NCBI GenBank assembly: GCA_948616985.1
Contig: CAPGDO010000002.1
Location: 124,001 to 188,000 of the forward strand
Direction of reading: 5' to 3'
DNA: 64,000 bases
DNA from: MGBC163016 sp910588905
Lineage (GTDB): Bacteria; Actinomycetota; Coriobacteriia; Coriobacteriales; Eggerthellaceae
A model generated the notes under the pieces. That model saw only the letters and a list, made by a program, of their open reading frames with translations. It was not told the DNA's origin and did no database searches. Below, piece by piece: positions 34,421-42,799 of the stretch (positions within the stretch are counted from its first letter, which is position 1; every line of letters begins with the position of its first letter). The position numbers and the translations under genes are program-made.

Positions 34421-34961
34421 CGAACTGAGCCTCTCCGGGCTTCGCTCCCATGGCCTTGGCCTTCTCATAGGCCTGCAAGGCCCGCAGCCTCACGGCAGGC
34501 TCACAGGATTCGAAGAGCGTCTTGCCATCCAGGTGGTCCAACTCATGCTGAAGGCAGCGCCCGAGCAGACCATCCCCTTCTATCTCCCATTCCTCGCCAT
34601 CAAGGTCATAGAAGCGCACCCGGGCCCAGGGAGCCCGTTTCACCGGAACGCTCACTCCGGGGCAAGACAGGCATGCCTCCTTGTCTTCGACAGGTTCGCC
34701 CTGCGTCTCTACCAATTCCGGGTTCACGAGGAACAGGGGATTGCGCGTGGAGGCATCTTCGCCATCCCAATCCACGTCTATGACCACGAACCGCTTGTCC
34801 AAGCCCACTTGGGGGGCTGCAAGCCCGCATCCGTTGTTCCCATACATCAGCTTCGCCATCTGCTTGGCTACCTTGATGAGGCTCTTATCCCCCACCTCGC
34901 AGGGGGTGCACACCATGGACAACACGGGATCAGGTGATTCGACGATCTTCAACATGCTCAT
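34410..34961 (-). CDS. def: Peptide deformylase
   Basis: Iron or zinc hydrolase that removes the N-formyl group from new proteins. 183 residues. Motif 1 GCGLAAPQVG, motif 2 EACLSCPGV and motif 3 QHELDHLDG are all present. Motif 2 is normally EGCLS; here Gly is Ala, next to the metal Cys. AAGGA lies before the ATG. First gene of def-fmt-rsmB. Confidence 0.94.
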   Translation of the reverse strand: MSMLKIVESPDPVLSMVCTPCEVGDKSLIKVAKQMAKLMYGNNGCGLAAPQVGLDKRFVVIDVDWDGEDASTRNPLFLVNPELVETQGEPVEDKEACLSCPGVSVPVKRAPWARVRFYDLDGEEWEIEGDGLLGRCLQHELDHLDGKTLFESCEPAVRLRALQAYEKAKAMGAKPGEAQFDVS

Positions 34962-35002
34962 GAGTTCCTTGTCTCTTACTGCTTCTTCATCGGGATATGG
35001 TA

Positions 35003-35018
35003 CTCCATGTATATGGAG
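35003..35018. promoter_or_regulatory. Palindrome in the def / HD-gene divergent region
   Basis: CTCCAT-GTAT-ATGGAG, six perfect pairs, 42 bases from the def start and 48 from the HD gene start. Position suggests an operator or a promoter-proximal hairpin; TAAAAT (35030-35035) just beyond could be the -10 box of the HD gene. Confidence 0.4.
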
Positions 35019-35065
35019 AAGCTATCGACTAAAATAGCCCCAAATGACCCGAGGGAAAGAGGCAC

Positions 35066-35671
35066 ATGATGACAGCGTTGCAAGCAGGCATGACCCGAGA
35101 TGAGGCCTATGCGCTCCTCAAAGCCCATAACACCGACCCGTTCCACCTCGAGCACGGTGAGACCGTTGAGCAGACCATGCGCTATTTCGCCCGCGAATAC
35201 GACCCGGAGAACGAAGGGTTCTGGGGGATCGTGGGACTCCTCCACGACCTTGACTGGGAAGAGCATGATGACGAACCGGAGAAGCACACGCTCTATGCTG
35301 CTCCCCTGATAGAAGAAGCCGGTGGCACACCCGAGCTCATCCGCGCCATCCAGTCCCATACGTCGGATTTCAATCCCGATCTACCCAAACCGGAGCTCCA
35401 GATGGAGAAGATCCTCTTCGCCACCGAAGAGCTCACCGGGCTCATAGGCGCAGCCATCGTCATGCGTCCCTCCGGGTCCGTGATGGATTTCGAAGTCAAG
35501 AGCCTCAAGAAGAAGTTCAAGGATAAGCGCTTCGCCGCAGGGGTGGACCGTGATGTCATCCGCAGCGGGGCTGAGATGCTGGGTTGGGAGCTTGATGAGC
35601 TGTTCAGCCGCACCATCCAAGCCATGCGCTCCTTCGCCCCCGACCGGGATACCTTCCAACCCGCCTCCTGA
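35066..35671 (+). CDS. HD-domain phosphohydrolase
   Basis: Probable metal-dependent phosphohydrolase. 201 residues; HD domain at about 28-125 with H30 in LEHGETVEQTMRYFA, the H60-D61 pair in GLLHDLDWEEH and further His at 74. Relatives are called HD superfamily hydrolases of unknown substrate. Start ATG 35066 (35069 equally good), with GAGGGAAAGAGG upstream. Monocistronic between divergent def and convergent xer. Confidence 0.85.
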   Translation: MMTALQAGMTRDEAYALLKAHNTDPFHLEHGETVEQTMRYFAREYDPENEGFWGIVGLLHDLDWEEHDDEPEKHTLYAAPLIEEAGGTPELIRAIQSHTSDFNPDLPKPELQMEKILFATEELTGLIGAAIVMRPSGSVMDFEVKSLKKKFKDKRFAAGVDRDVIRSGAEMLGWELDELFSRTIQAMRSFAPDRDTFQPAS

Positions 35672-35700
35672 ATCAGAGGCGAACCATCCAAGCCCCCCCT

Positions 35701-36612
35701 CTAACCGCGAGGATGGGCCAGCTTCTTAGCCTCCTGAAGACGCTCAGGGGTCAGATGGGTGTAGATCTGGGTGGTGGAGAGGCTAGCATGACCCAGCATC
35801 TCTTGGACACTGCGCAGATCGGCTCCTCCGGCTAGCACGTCCGTAGCGAAGGTGTGTCTGAGGTCATGAGGCGTGTAGATGCCATCCAGCCCAGCCAACC
35901 CGAGCGTGCGCTTGAACATCTGGCGAATGGCGTCCTCGGAGTAGCGCAGGCCCCTCCGGGAGAGGAACACCCACGACCCGGAGGATGGGCCCTCAAGCAC
36001 TCCCCTCCCCTCTGCAAGATAGCGGGAAAGGGCAGCACAGGCCAGCTCATGGATGGGTACGATGCGCTCTTTCGCACCCTTGCCGAAGAGCCTCAGCTGT
36101 CCGGCTTTGAGATCGACATTCTCAAGGATGAGGGAAGAGGCCTCGGAGATACGGGCTCCGCAGGCGTACATCATCTCCAACACGGCTTGGTCCCGGAGCT
36201 CCGAGGCCCGCTGCAGCAGGTCCTGACGCCCCTCCGCCAACGGGCCATGAACCGAGAGGACCCGGTCCATCTCGGCAGGGGGGATGACCTTTGGGAGATG
36301 CTTCTCGCTCTTGGGCCCGTGAAGCGAGCTGACAGGGTCCACCTCCACCGATCCCCGCGCACAGGCCCAACCGAAGAACCCTTTGAGCGCTGAGAGGCGG
36401 CGGTTCACCGTGCGTCGGGTATACCCTGCCTGGTCCAGATAGGCCAGGTACATCCTCACGCCACGCTTGGAGGGGTTCAGCGGGTCTATCCCCTCCCGGG
36501 CAGACCATGCAGCGTATTCCTGAAGATCCTCCCGGTATGCCTTCACGGTGTTCTTCGAGAGGTTCCGCTCGAAGGTCAGGGTATCCAGATACGAGGATGC
36601 GAGCTCATCCAT
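35701..36612 (-). CDS. xerD: Tyrosine recombinase XerC/XerD
   Basis: Resolves chromosome dimers at dif. 303 residues: N-terminal SAM-like domain at 1-90 (LDTLTFERNLSKNTVKAYREDL) and catalytic domain with Arg in YACGARISEA, the HDLRHTFATD box (His-x-x-Arg) and LGHASLSTTQIYTHL (His and nucleophilic Tyr). Overlaps trmFO by 8 bases. Core chromosomal type, not a mobile-element integrase, judged by length and synteny. Whether the single recombinase is C or D cannot be decided. Confidence 0.9.
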   Translation of the reverse strand: MDELASSYLDTLTFERNLSKNTVKAYREDLQEYAAWSAREGIDPLNPSKRGVRMYLAYLDQAGYTRRTVNRRLSALKGFFGWACARGSVEVDPVSSLHGPKSEKHLPKVIPPAEMDRVLSVHGPLAEGRQDLLQRASELRDQAVLEMMYACGARISEASSLILENVDLKAGQLRLFGKGAKERIVPIHELACAALSRYLAEGRGVLEGPSSGSWVFLSRRGLRYSEDAIRQMFKRTLGLAGLDGIYTPHDLRHTFATDVLAGGADLRSVQEMLGHASLSTTQIYTHLTPERLQEAKKLAHPRG

Positions 36613-37984
36613 CGACGAGCCTTCCGAGCCCTACCCGGCAGAGGTCTTCCCGATAGCCTTCGAGCGCGAGGGCGCCTCGCTCGGCATAGGCCTCGTAGCG
36701 CTTCCGCTTATTGCGCACAGGGGCTTCCAGCGGCGCCATGATCCCGAAGTTCACATGCATGGGTTGATAGCCCTTGGTAGCAGGATCGGTGGCATGGGCC
36801 ATCAGAGCCCCGAAGGCGGTATGGGGAGACAGGGATAGGAGCGTCACATCCTCTAACAGACAATGGAGGGAGATGGCGCAGTGCAGCCCTGAGCGGATGG
36901 CTTCGCAGTAGCCTTCAGTGCCTGCAAGCTGCCCGGCCACGAACACCGGACAAGACAGCTCCAACGCCTGCTCCGTGATGAGGCGGCCGGAGATATCCAA
37001 GCAACGGGGCGCATCGATGAAGGTATTGCGGTGCATCACGCCGAAGCGGACGAACTCCGCCTGCTCCAGACCGGGGATCATGCGGAAGACGCGCTCTTGC
37101 TCAGGAAAGGCCAGATTCGTTTGAAACCCTACCAGGTTGTAGCTCTGATGAGCGGCATCTTCGGCCCGGAGCTGAAGGGCTGCCCACGGGCGCCTTCCCG
37201 TGCGCGGATCGGTGAGGCCCACGGGCTTCATCGGGCCGAAGCGCGGCGCATCCCTCCCCTTCCGCGCTATCTCCTCGATGGGCTGACAGGCCTGGAAGAG
37301 CTCCGTCGTCTCGAACTCCTTGGCCACCACGCGCCGAGCCCCGAGCAGGGCGTCGATGAAAGCCTCGTATTCCTCTTGGCTGAAGGGGGCATTGAGATAG
37401 TCGCCTATGCCGTCATCCTCATAGCGGCTCTGACGGAAGACCTTCTCCCCATCAAGGGAATCAGCCATGACGATGGGCGCAGCAGCATCATAGAATGCCA
37501 GGGCCTGGGCTCCGCATAGCTGCTCGATGGCGGGGCTCAACCCGTCGCTCGTGAGAGGGCCGGTGGCGAGCACCAGGGCAATGGAGCGGGATGCCAGGGT
37601 ATCCAGATCCGTCACCTCACCCCGCACGACCTGGATCAGGGGATGACGCTCCACCGCTTCGGTCACCGCTTGGGAGAACCGCAGCCGATCCACCGCCAGA
37701 GCGCCCCCTGCCGGAACGCGACAGCCAAGCGCCATCCTATAGAGAGCAGACCCGAGGGCTGCGAGCTCTGCCTTCAGCATGCCTGCAGCGCTGTCTTCCT
37801 TGGTGCTCTTCAACGAATTGGAGCATACGAGCTCGGCAAGGCCGTCGCTGTGATGCACGCCGGTCTGAACCTGGGGGCGCATCTCATGAATGCACACCCT
37901 GTGGCCAAGGGAGGCAAGGGCCAAGGCCGCCTCGCTGCCAGCCAACCCACCGCCGATTATGGATACGTGATCGTCCATGACCAT
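36605..37984 (-). CDS. trmFO: Folate-dependent tRNA (uracil-54-C5)-methyltransferase
   Basis: Methylates U54 of tRNA (T-loop) with methylenetetrahydrofolate and FADH2. 459 residues, typical. FAD fold VSIIGGGLAGSEAALALASLG at the N-terminus, HEMRP, and central GLDVSG-like and CEAIRSGL motifs of the family. Its presence rather than SAM-dependent TrmA fits Coriobacteriia or Firmicutes. Start ATG 37984 or 37978. Operon dprA-trmFO-xerD. Confidence 0.93.
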   Translation of the reverse strand: MVMDDHVSIIGGGLAGSEAALALASLGHRVCIHEMRPQVQTGVHHSDGLAELVCSNSLKSTKEDSAAGMLKAELAALGSALYRMALGCRVPAGGALAVDRLRFSQAVTEAVERHPLIQVVRGEVTDLDTLASRSIALVLATGPLTSDGLSPAIEQLCGAQALAFYDAAAPIVMADSLDGEKVFRQSRYEDDGIGDYLNAPFSQEEYEAFIDALLGARRVVAKEFETTELFQACQPIEEIARKGRDAPRFGPMKPVGLTDPRTGRRPWAALQLRAEDAAHQSYNLVGFQTNLAFPEQERVFRMIPGLEQAEFVRFGVMHRNTFIDAPRCLDISGRLITEQALELSCPVFVAGQLAGTEGYCEAIRSGLHCAISLHCLLEDVTLLSLSPHTAFGALMAHATDPATKGYQPMHVNFGIMAPLEAPVRNKRKRYEAYAERGALALEGYREDLCRVGLGRLVDG

Positions 37985-37991
37985 CAGCTTA

Positions 37992-38918
37992 TCACGGCCT
38001 TGCCCCTCCCTTCACCTGCGCTCCGTATTTCCCGCCTGGATATCTGGTTATGAGGCCTCTGGTCTCCATGAGAGCGATCCAGCTGCTGAGGGCAGCTGTC
38101 GTCCACGCCCGACCACCCTCCTGGGCTGCGAGGAGGAAGAGCTCCTCTGCTCCCATGGGCGTGGCTGCGAGCGCATCCATGAGCGTACGCTCCACACCCG
38201 CCAAGGAAGGCTCTTCGGTCCTTGCCACCTCCTCTTGTCTCAAGAGGCCGAAGAGGGAGCATATCCGCTCGTCGAAGGCATCGTCATCCACGATGGGCGT
38301 AGCCCCCTGATAGATGAGCCGATTGGCCCCGCGAGACTGAGCCGACTCTATGGAACCCGGGACCACGAGGACATCCCTGTTCACCCGGAGGGCTTCATCG
38401 GCCGTGGAGAAGGTACCCGAAGGAAGCCCAGCCTCCACGATGAGCGTCGCCTTCGCAAGACCGGCGATGAGCCTGTTGCGCAACCGGAACATGAAGGGAC
38501 GCGGCGGTGTATCCCATTCATGCTCAGACACCAGGGCGCCACCCGCCTCTACGACCTCCTGGAAGAGCGCAGCATGCTGGGCGGGATACACCCTATGGCA
38601 GCCGCCACCCATGAACACCACCGTGGGAGCGTGCTCTGCGAGCGCCGCCCGGTGGGCTTCCGCATCGCACCCTCGCGCTCCACCGGAGATGATGACGATC
38701 CCCCGTCGAGCCGCCCGCCGCGCGAACCTCCGGGCGCAACCTCTTCCAGAGGGGGTCGCCTTCCGTGCGCCCACCACTGCCAGCCCCTCTTGAAGGGCAT
38801 CCACATTCCCTATCACGAAGAGCTTTCGAGGGGCATCAGGCAACTCCAAGAGCGCAGGAGGATACCCTTCATCCTCCTGTCTGAGCACGGTATGCTCCCC
38901 TGCGATGGCATCCTCCAA
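37992..38918 (-). CDS. dprA: DNA processing protein DprA
   Basis: Loads RecA on incoming single-stranded DNA during transformation. 308 residues; Rossmann core with VVGARKATPSGRGCARRFA, ISGGARGCDAEAHRAAL and FMGGGCHRVYPAQHAAL, then a C-terminal winged-helix (residues about 235-300, TLMDALAATPMGAEEL). Follows the yifB/comM gene by 6 bases. In many relatives topA sits between dprA and trmFO; here it does not. Confidence 0.9.
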   Translation of the reverse strand: MEDAIAGEHTVLRQEDEGYPPALLELPDAPRKLFVIGNVDALQEGLAVVGARKATPSGRGCARRFARRAARRGIVIISGGARGCDAEAHRAALAEHAPTVVFMGGGCHRVYPAQHAALFQEVVEAGGALVSEHEWDTPPRPFMFRLRNRLIAGLAKATLIVEAGLPSGTFSTADEALRVNRDVLVVPGSIESAQSRGANRLIYQGATPIVDDDAFDERICSLFGLLRQEEVARTEEPSLAGVERTLMDALAATPMGAEELFLLAAQEGGRAWTTAALSSWIALMETRGLITRYPGGKYGAQVKGGARP

Positions 38919-38924
38919 ACCCCA

Positions 38925-40454
38925 TCACCTCCCTTCTTCGCCTGTGCCCACGTCAACGCGGAACGAGAAGGCCTCTGCCAGGTGAGCCTCTCTCACGCAT
39001 TCAGAGCCTTCGATATCCGCAATGGTCCGCGCTACCTTCAAGGTGTTGATGAGCCCCCGCCCGCTGATCTTGTCACCCTCAGCCATCTTGGCGACGAAGG
39101 CATCGGCCGTGCTGTCCAGCTTGCAGGAGGCGATGATGGCCTTGGGCGAGAGCTTCTTGGCCCCCTCTGCCTCACCGCGCTCTTCCGCCCGAGCCTGACG
39201 CCAGCTGGCATAGTCCCGAGCCTGCATGACCCCCTCCTTCAACGTGGCCGAATCGGTACCCTGACCCGAGGAGAGAACGCTTGATGAGGGAAGACGCTCC
39301 ACGTCCAACCGCATGCTGATCCTATCGATGAGAGGACCGCCTATCCGGTTCTGGTACTTCTTCACCTGAGCGGCGCTGCAGGTGCAACGGTGCACCTCAT
39401 CTCCCCAGTAGCCGCACGGACACGGGTTCGAGGCGGCAACAAGCATGAATCGCGCGGGGAGCCTGAGGCTCGCCTCTGCCCGGGTCAGATACACCTCACC
39501 GTTCTCCAAGGGCTGACGAAGGCCCTGCAGGGTAGAGGGCTTGAACTCGCTCAGCTCATCCAAGAACAAGACACCGCAATGGGCAAGGGACACCTCCCCA
39601 GGCCGGATGGGGCTGCCTCCCCCCAAGAGCCCTGCTGAGGTTGCCGAATGATGGGGGCTTCGGAACGGACGGATACCGGAGAGGATGCCGTCCGTATCCT
39701 CTCCGGCCACCGAATGGACCACGGCCGCTTCGAGCATCTCCTCTTCGGTAAGGGGCGGTAGGATGGATACGAGCCGGGATGCCAGCATGGTCTTGCCGGA
39801 GCCGGGCGGCCCCATCATGAGCACTCCATGGTCTCCGGCCGCCGCTATCTGCAAGGAGCGCTTCGCGATGTCATGCCCAGATATATCCCTGTAATCGGCC
39901 ATGGGCCTCTCGACGGGCGTTGTGCCTGCGCCTCCTCTGTTGGAAAGCTCGTCGAAGGGATCGGGAAGATGGAGGCTCCCGAGGGTCCGCAGTCCCATCT
40001 GGATGAGGCCGTGTATGGGAGCAGGCTTCTGCACGGCGGTGACGAACTGGCACCCTGCCCTCTTCGCGCAGAGGGCGAAGGCGAGGTTCCCGAGCACGGG
40101 TCTCACTGCTCCCTGCAAGGACAGCTCTCCGATCACGAGCCTTCCCCTGATCACCTCCTCGGGCACCTGCCCGGTAGCCACCAAGACCCCAAGGGCTATG
40201 GGCAGATCGAACCCAGAACCAGTCTTTCGGATATTGCCAGGAGCCAGGTTCACCACTACCTTCATGCTGGGCATGGCGAACCCTGAAACGCGCAGGGCCG
40301 ACCTCACCCGCTCCTGGGCTTCCTTGACCGCTGTGTCGGCCATGCCCACTATAGACATGCCCGGAAGCCCACTCCCAACGCAGACCTCTACCCATACCAG
40401 CTCTGCCTCTACCCCTCTGAGAACAGCGCTTCGCACCGTGCATACGCCACCCAC
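38925..40454 (-). CDS. comM: YifB/ComM-family Mg-chelatase-like ATPase
   Basis: AAA+ ATPase linked to branch migration of incoming DNA in natural transformation (ComM in Haemophilus). 509 residues: N-terminal Lon-like domain (about 1-160, with GMSIVGMADTAVKEAQERVRSAL), AAA core with Walker A GPPGSGKTM near residue 218 and LDELSEF as Walker B region, plus a zinc-like CPCGYWGDEVHRC motif. Follows yraN by 3 bases. The grouping yraN-yifB-dprA is conserved in bacteria. Confidence 0.92.
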   Translation of the reverse strand: MGGVCTVRSAVLRGVEAELVWVEVCVGSGLPGMSIVGMADTAVKEAQERVRSALRVSGFAMPSMKVVVNLAPGNIRKTGSGFDLPIALGVLVATGQVPEEVIRGRLVIGELSLQGAVRPVLGNLAFALCAKRAGCQFVTAVQKPAPIHGLIQMGLRTLGSLHLPDPFDELSNRGGAGTTPVERPMADYRDISGHDIAKRSLQIAAAGDHGVLMMGPPGSGKTMLASRLVSILPPLTEEEMLEAAVVHSVAGEDTDGILSGIRPFRSPHHSATSAGLLGGGSPIRPGEVSLAHCGVLFLDELSEFKPSTLQGLRQPLENGEVYLTRAEASLRLPARFMLVAASNPCPCGYWGDEVHRCTCSAAQVKKYQNRIGGPLIDRISMRLDVERLPSSSVLSSGQGTDSATLKEGVMQARDYASWRQARAEERGEAEGAKKLSPKAIIASCKLDSTADAFVAKMAEGDKISGRGLINTLKVARTIADIEGSECVREAHLAEAFSFRVDVGTGEEGR

Positions 40455-40457
40455 TTT

Positions 40458-40916
40458 CTAATCCAAAGAGAAGGCATTGATCTGATGGCGGATCATGGCT
40501 TTGTCAGGGCCTATCACCACGATGGAGACGACGTCGAATCGGACAGGAAGATCAGTGAACTCGTGTTCCGACAGGAAAGCGAGGGCGATCTTCTCGTACT
40601 TCTCCCTCTTAGCAGCGGTCACCGCTTCTGAGGGGAAGCCATGTCCGCAGTCCTTGCGCGTTTTGACCTCTACGAAGACGAGTGTGTCCTCGTCTCGGGC
40701 GATGATGTCCGCCTCCCCTGCGAAGCAGGTCCAATTCCGCTCCACTATCTCGTACCCGCGCCTATCCAAGAAGCGAGCGGCTGCCTCTTCACCGCGTGCT
40801 CCCAGCGCCTTGTTCCGCTTGCCGATCCCCTGCTTTCGCTCAGGCTGGCTACCTGGCTCCCGCTGCATCGGACCTGCCTGAGCATTCCTCTTCTCCATCA
40901 GGGCTTCTGTCATCAT
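40458..40916 (-). CDS. UPF0102 (YraN) family protein
   Basis: Small endonuclease-fold protein of unknown role. 152 residues from ATG 40916, near a GGGAGGA site that is rather close (1-4 bases). The frame is open to 40994, so the start is uncertain. Core: LGARGEEAAARFLDRRGYEIVERN and EADIIARDEDTLVFVEVKTRKD, the E-D-ExK pattern of restriction-like nucleases. In the run with yifB, dprA. Confidence 0.85.
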   Translation of the reverse strand: MMTEALMEKRNAQAGPMQREPGSQPERKQGIGKRNKALGARGEEAAARFLDRRGYEIVERNWTCFAGEADIIARDEDTLVFVEVKTRKDCGHGFPSEAVTAAKREKYEKIALAFLSEHEFTDLPVRFDVVSIVVIGPDKAMIRHQINAFSLD

Positions 40917-41049
40917 TCCTCCCATCTCTCTGGATACGATCATAGGAGGCGCATCTGCCAGATATCTGCCAAGGGTCCCGTAAGCCATCATCATGGATCT
41001 GCAGTCCGTCTACGCGCTTTGAAGCCCACTTCATCAAGAGATGACCATC

Positions 41050-41067
41050 ATGAGCGCACGCGCTCAT
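41050..41067. promoter_or_regulatory. Operator-like palindrome upstream of yraN
   Basis: ATGAGCGC-AC-GCGCTCAT, eight perfect pairs with a two-base centre. Flanked by two direct copies of GGATCTGCA (40995-41003 and 41082-41090). It lies in the 230-base yraN/rnhB gap, where a promoter for the yraN operon is expected. Confidence 0.4.
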
Positions 41068-41116
41068 CATCCGTCTTCCACGGATCTGCACGGTCTTGGA
41101 TGAAAGAAGAGGAACC

Positions 41117-41133
41117 AAAGCCCGAGGGGCTTT
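41117..41133 (-). terminator. Terminator of rnhB
   Basis: On the minus strand AAAGCCC-CTC-GGGCTTT, seven pairs, starting 17 bases past the rnhB stop, followed by GGTTCC. The tail is not T-rich, so efficiency is uncertain. Confidence 0.55.
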
Positions 41134-41149
41134 CAGCGAATGAGGATGA

Positions 41150-41929
41150 TCAGAGGAGATTGGTGCAGAACGATGCTCGGTGCACGGTGGATAACCCGAG
41201 CCTGCGGATCGCGTCGATGTGGGATCCGCTCCCGTAGCCCTTGTTCGAAGAGAACCCATACCCCGGATGAGCCTCATCCAGCTCATCCATGAGCCTATCC
41301 CGCTCTACCTTCGCCACGACAGAGGCAGCAGCGATGGAAGCACAGCGGGCATCCCCCTTGACCACGTTCACCTCGCGCTGATCCAGGTGAAGCGGATTCC
41401 CATCCAGCAGGAGGGTGTCAACGGCCACCCCTTGACTCTCGATGTCCTTCACTGCCCCTGAAAACGCTTCGATGAGGCAGGCCATGATGCCGTGCTCATC
41501 TATCTGCTGAGGGGAAGCGTAGACCACCGACCACGCCAAGCAGGTAGCTTTGATCTGCTCTGCCACCGCTTCACGCACCTGGGGAGAGAGCTTCTTGGAA
41601 TCGTCCAGCCGCTCTAGGGGATCAGCCGATGGATCCAGCACCACCGCCCCCACTGCCAGCGGACCAGCGAGGGGCCCCCGGCCCACCTCGTCCAGCCCTA
41701 CTGCCACCCGAGCTGCCTTGCTGGCCAGGATATCCGCCTCGAAGCGGTAGAGGCTTGCAAGGCGCTCCTTCTCCCGCGCTTGACGCTCCAGACGGCGCTG
41801 AGCCTTATCCAGCTCCCGCATCGTCCCTTTGCGTTCATCTTGGGCCAAGGCATGACGCAGCTGCGCCAATTCCTCCTCAGAGGAGACAGCTTCAGCCCAT
41901 TGGGCTATCTTCGAAAGAGGTGGTCTCAT
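41150..41929 (-). CDS. rnhB: Ribonuclease HII
   Basis: Cleaves RNA in RNA-DNA hybrids and removes misincorporated ribonucleotides. 259 residues. Conserved VGLDEVGRGPLAGP near residue 78, followed by SADPLERLDDSKKLS and the later D in VDTLLLDGN. A coiled-coil N-terminal extension of about 70 residues (AQDERKGTMRELDKAQRRLERQ) precedes the catalytic domain, longer than average. Likely transcribed with rplS (76 bases upstream). Confidence 0.93.
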   Translation of the reverse strand: MRPPLSKIAQWAEAVSSEEELAQLRHALAQDERKGTMRELDKAQRRLERQAREKERLASLYRFEADILASKAARVAVGLDEVGRGPLAGPLAVGAVVLDPSADPLERLDDSKKLSPQVREAVAEQIKATCLAWSVVYASPQQIDEHGIMACLIEAFSGAVKDIESQGVAVDTLLLDGNPLHLDQREVNVVKGDARCASIAAASVVAKVERDRLMDELDEAHPGYGFSSNKGYGSGSHIDAIRRLGLSTVHRASFCTNLL

Positions 41930-42005
41930 GATGAACCTGCCCCTCCATAGCGAACGAGGCCCTCCAAGAGAGCCTCGCCAAGAACATAGGATAGGGAAAG
42001 AGCGC

Positions 42006-42353
42006 CTACTTGAAGGCCTTCTCTTTGATCTTCGCAGCCTTGCCCACCTTATCGCGCAGATAGTAGAGCTTGGCGCGACGGACCTGGCCGCGACGGGTGA
42101 CCTCGATCTTCTCGATCTTGGGGGAGTTCACCGGGAACGTACGCTCAACGCCCACAGAGAAGCTGACCTTGCGGACCGTGAACGTCTCACGGGAGGATTC
42201 GCCATGACGGCGGATGACATCACCCTGGAAGACCTGGATCCTCTCGCGGTTGCCCTCAGTGATCCTGTAGTGAACCTTTACATTGTCACCCGGGCCGAAA
42301 TCAGGCACGTCCTGCTTGATGTCCTGGGTCTCTATCGCGCGTATGATGTCCAT
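42006..42353 (-). CDS. rplS: 50S ribosomal protein L19
   Basis: 115 residues, full length, typical end RVRRAKLYYLRDKVGKAAKIKEK and GDNVKVHYRITEGNRERIQVFQG in the N-terminal half. L19 sits at the subunit interface. Its usual partners rpsP, rimM and trmD are 11 kb away (53.9-55.6 kb), so the operon is split; L19 has its own promoter. Confidence 0.97.
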   Translation of the reverse strand: MDIIRAIETQDIKQDVPDFGPGDNVKVHYRITEGNRERIQVFQGDVIRRHGESSRETFTVRKVSFSVGVERTFPVNSPKIEKIEVTRRGQVRRAKLYYLRDKVGKAAKIKEKAFK

Positions 42354-42416
42354 TCTTATCCCCGCTTATCTTCGATCATGCTTTCAATCCATAGCCGTGT
42401 AAAGACACGATTCGCA

Positions 42417-42445
42417 AGTATACCTCTAGTATCCCTCCAGGACAA
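42417..42445 (-). promoter_or_regulatory. rplS promoter
   Basis: Minus strand TTGTCC (42445-42440), 17-base spacer, TATACT (42422-42417). The leader of about 55 bases holds a CGTGT-CTTT-ACACG hairpin (42409-42396). Good fit to sigma-70 type. Confidence 0.7.
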
Positions 42446-42475
42446 GGAGAACCTTTGCGAATGGCAGGAGCGCTC

Positions 42476-42799
42476 TCAGATCAACAGGAGCAGCCCGTAG
42501 GCCACCACGCCGGATACGGCGCAGAGGAGCAGTGACTTCGTCTTGAGGGCTACGGCCACTACCACGAGCGAGGCGATGACGATGGCCCCGGCGGGCCAGA
42601 AACCCTGGGCGAACATGCCCGGGTTCAGCACATCGTTGGCCACCAGAGCCGCGAAAGCGGCAGGAGGGATGAGGTTCAATGCCAGCGTGACGGTAGAGGG
42701 CAGCTCCCTCCCCTTCAGCAGGAACAGGGGTGCCACACGGCAGATGAGCATGGTCACTGCGCAGCAACCGAAGATGATCCAGAACTCCTCCCAGCTCAT
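42476..42799 (-). CDS. azlD: AzlD-type branched-chain amino acid exporter subunit
   Basis: Small membrane partner of AzlC; together they export branched-chain amino acids or analogues. 107 residues from ATG 42799, which overlaps the azlC stop as ATGA. Four spans, with the typical CRVAPLFLLKGRELPS near residue 20 and IPPAAFAALVANDVL. The last gene of ppdK-mtnA-azlC-azlD. Confidence 0.9.
   Translation of the reverse strand: MSWEEFWIIFGCCAVTMLICRVAPLFLLKGRELPSTVTLALNLIPPAAFAALVANDVLNPGMFAQGFWPAGAIVIASLVVVAVALKTKSLLLCAVSGVVAYGLLLLI

Noticed and set aside
35701..36612. xer gene as integrase of a mobile element
   Set aside because: Length, catalytic boxes and position behind trmFO fit the chromosomal dimer-resolution recombinase; no att repeats or cargo nearby.
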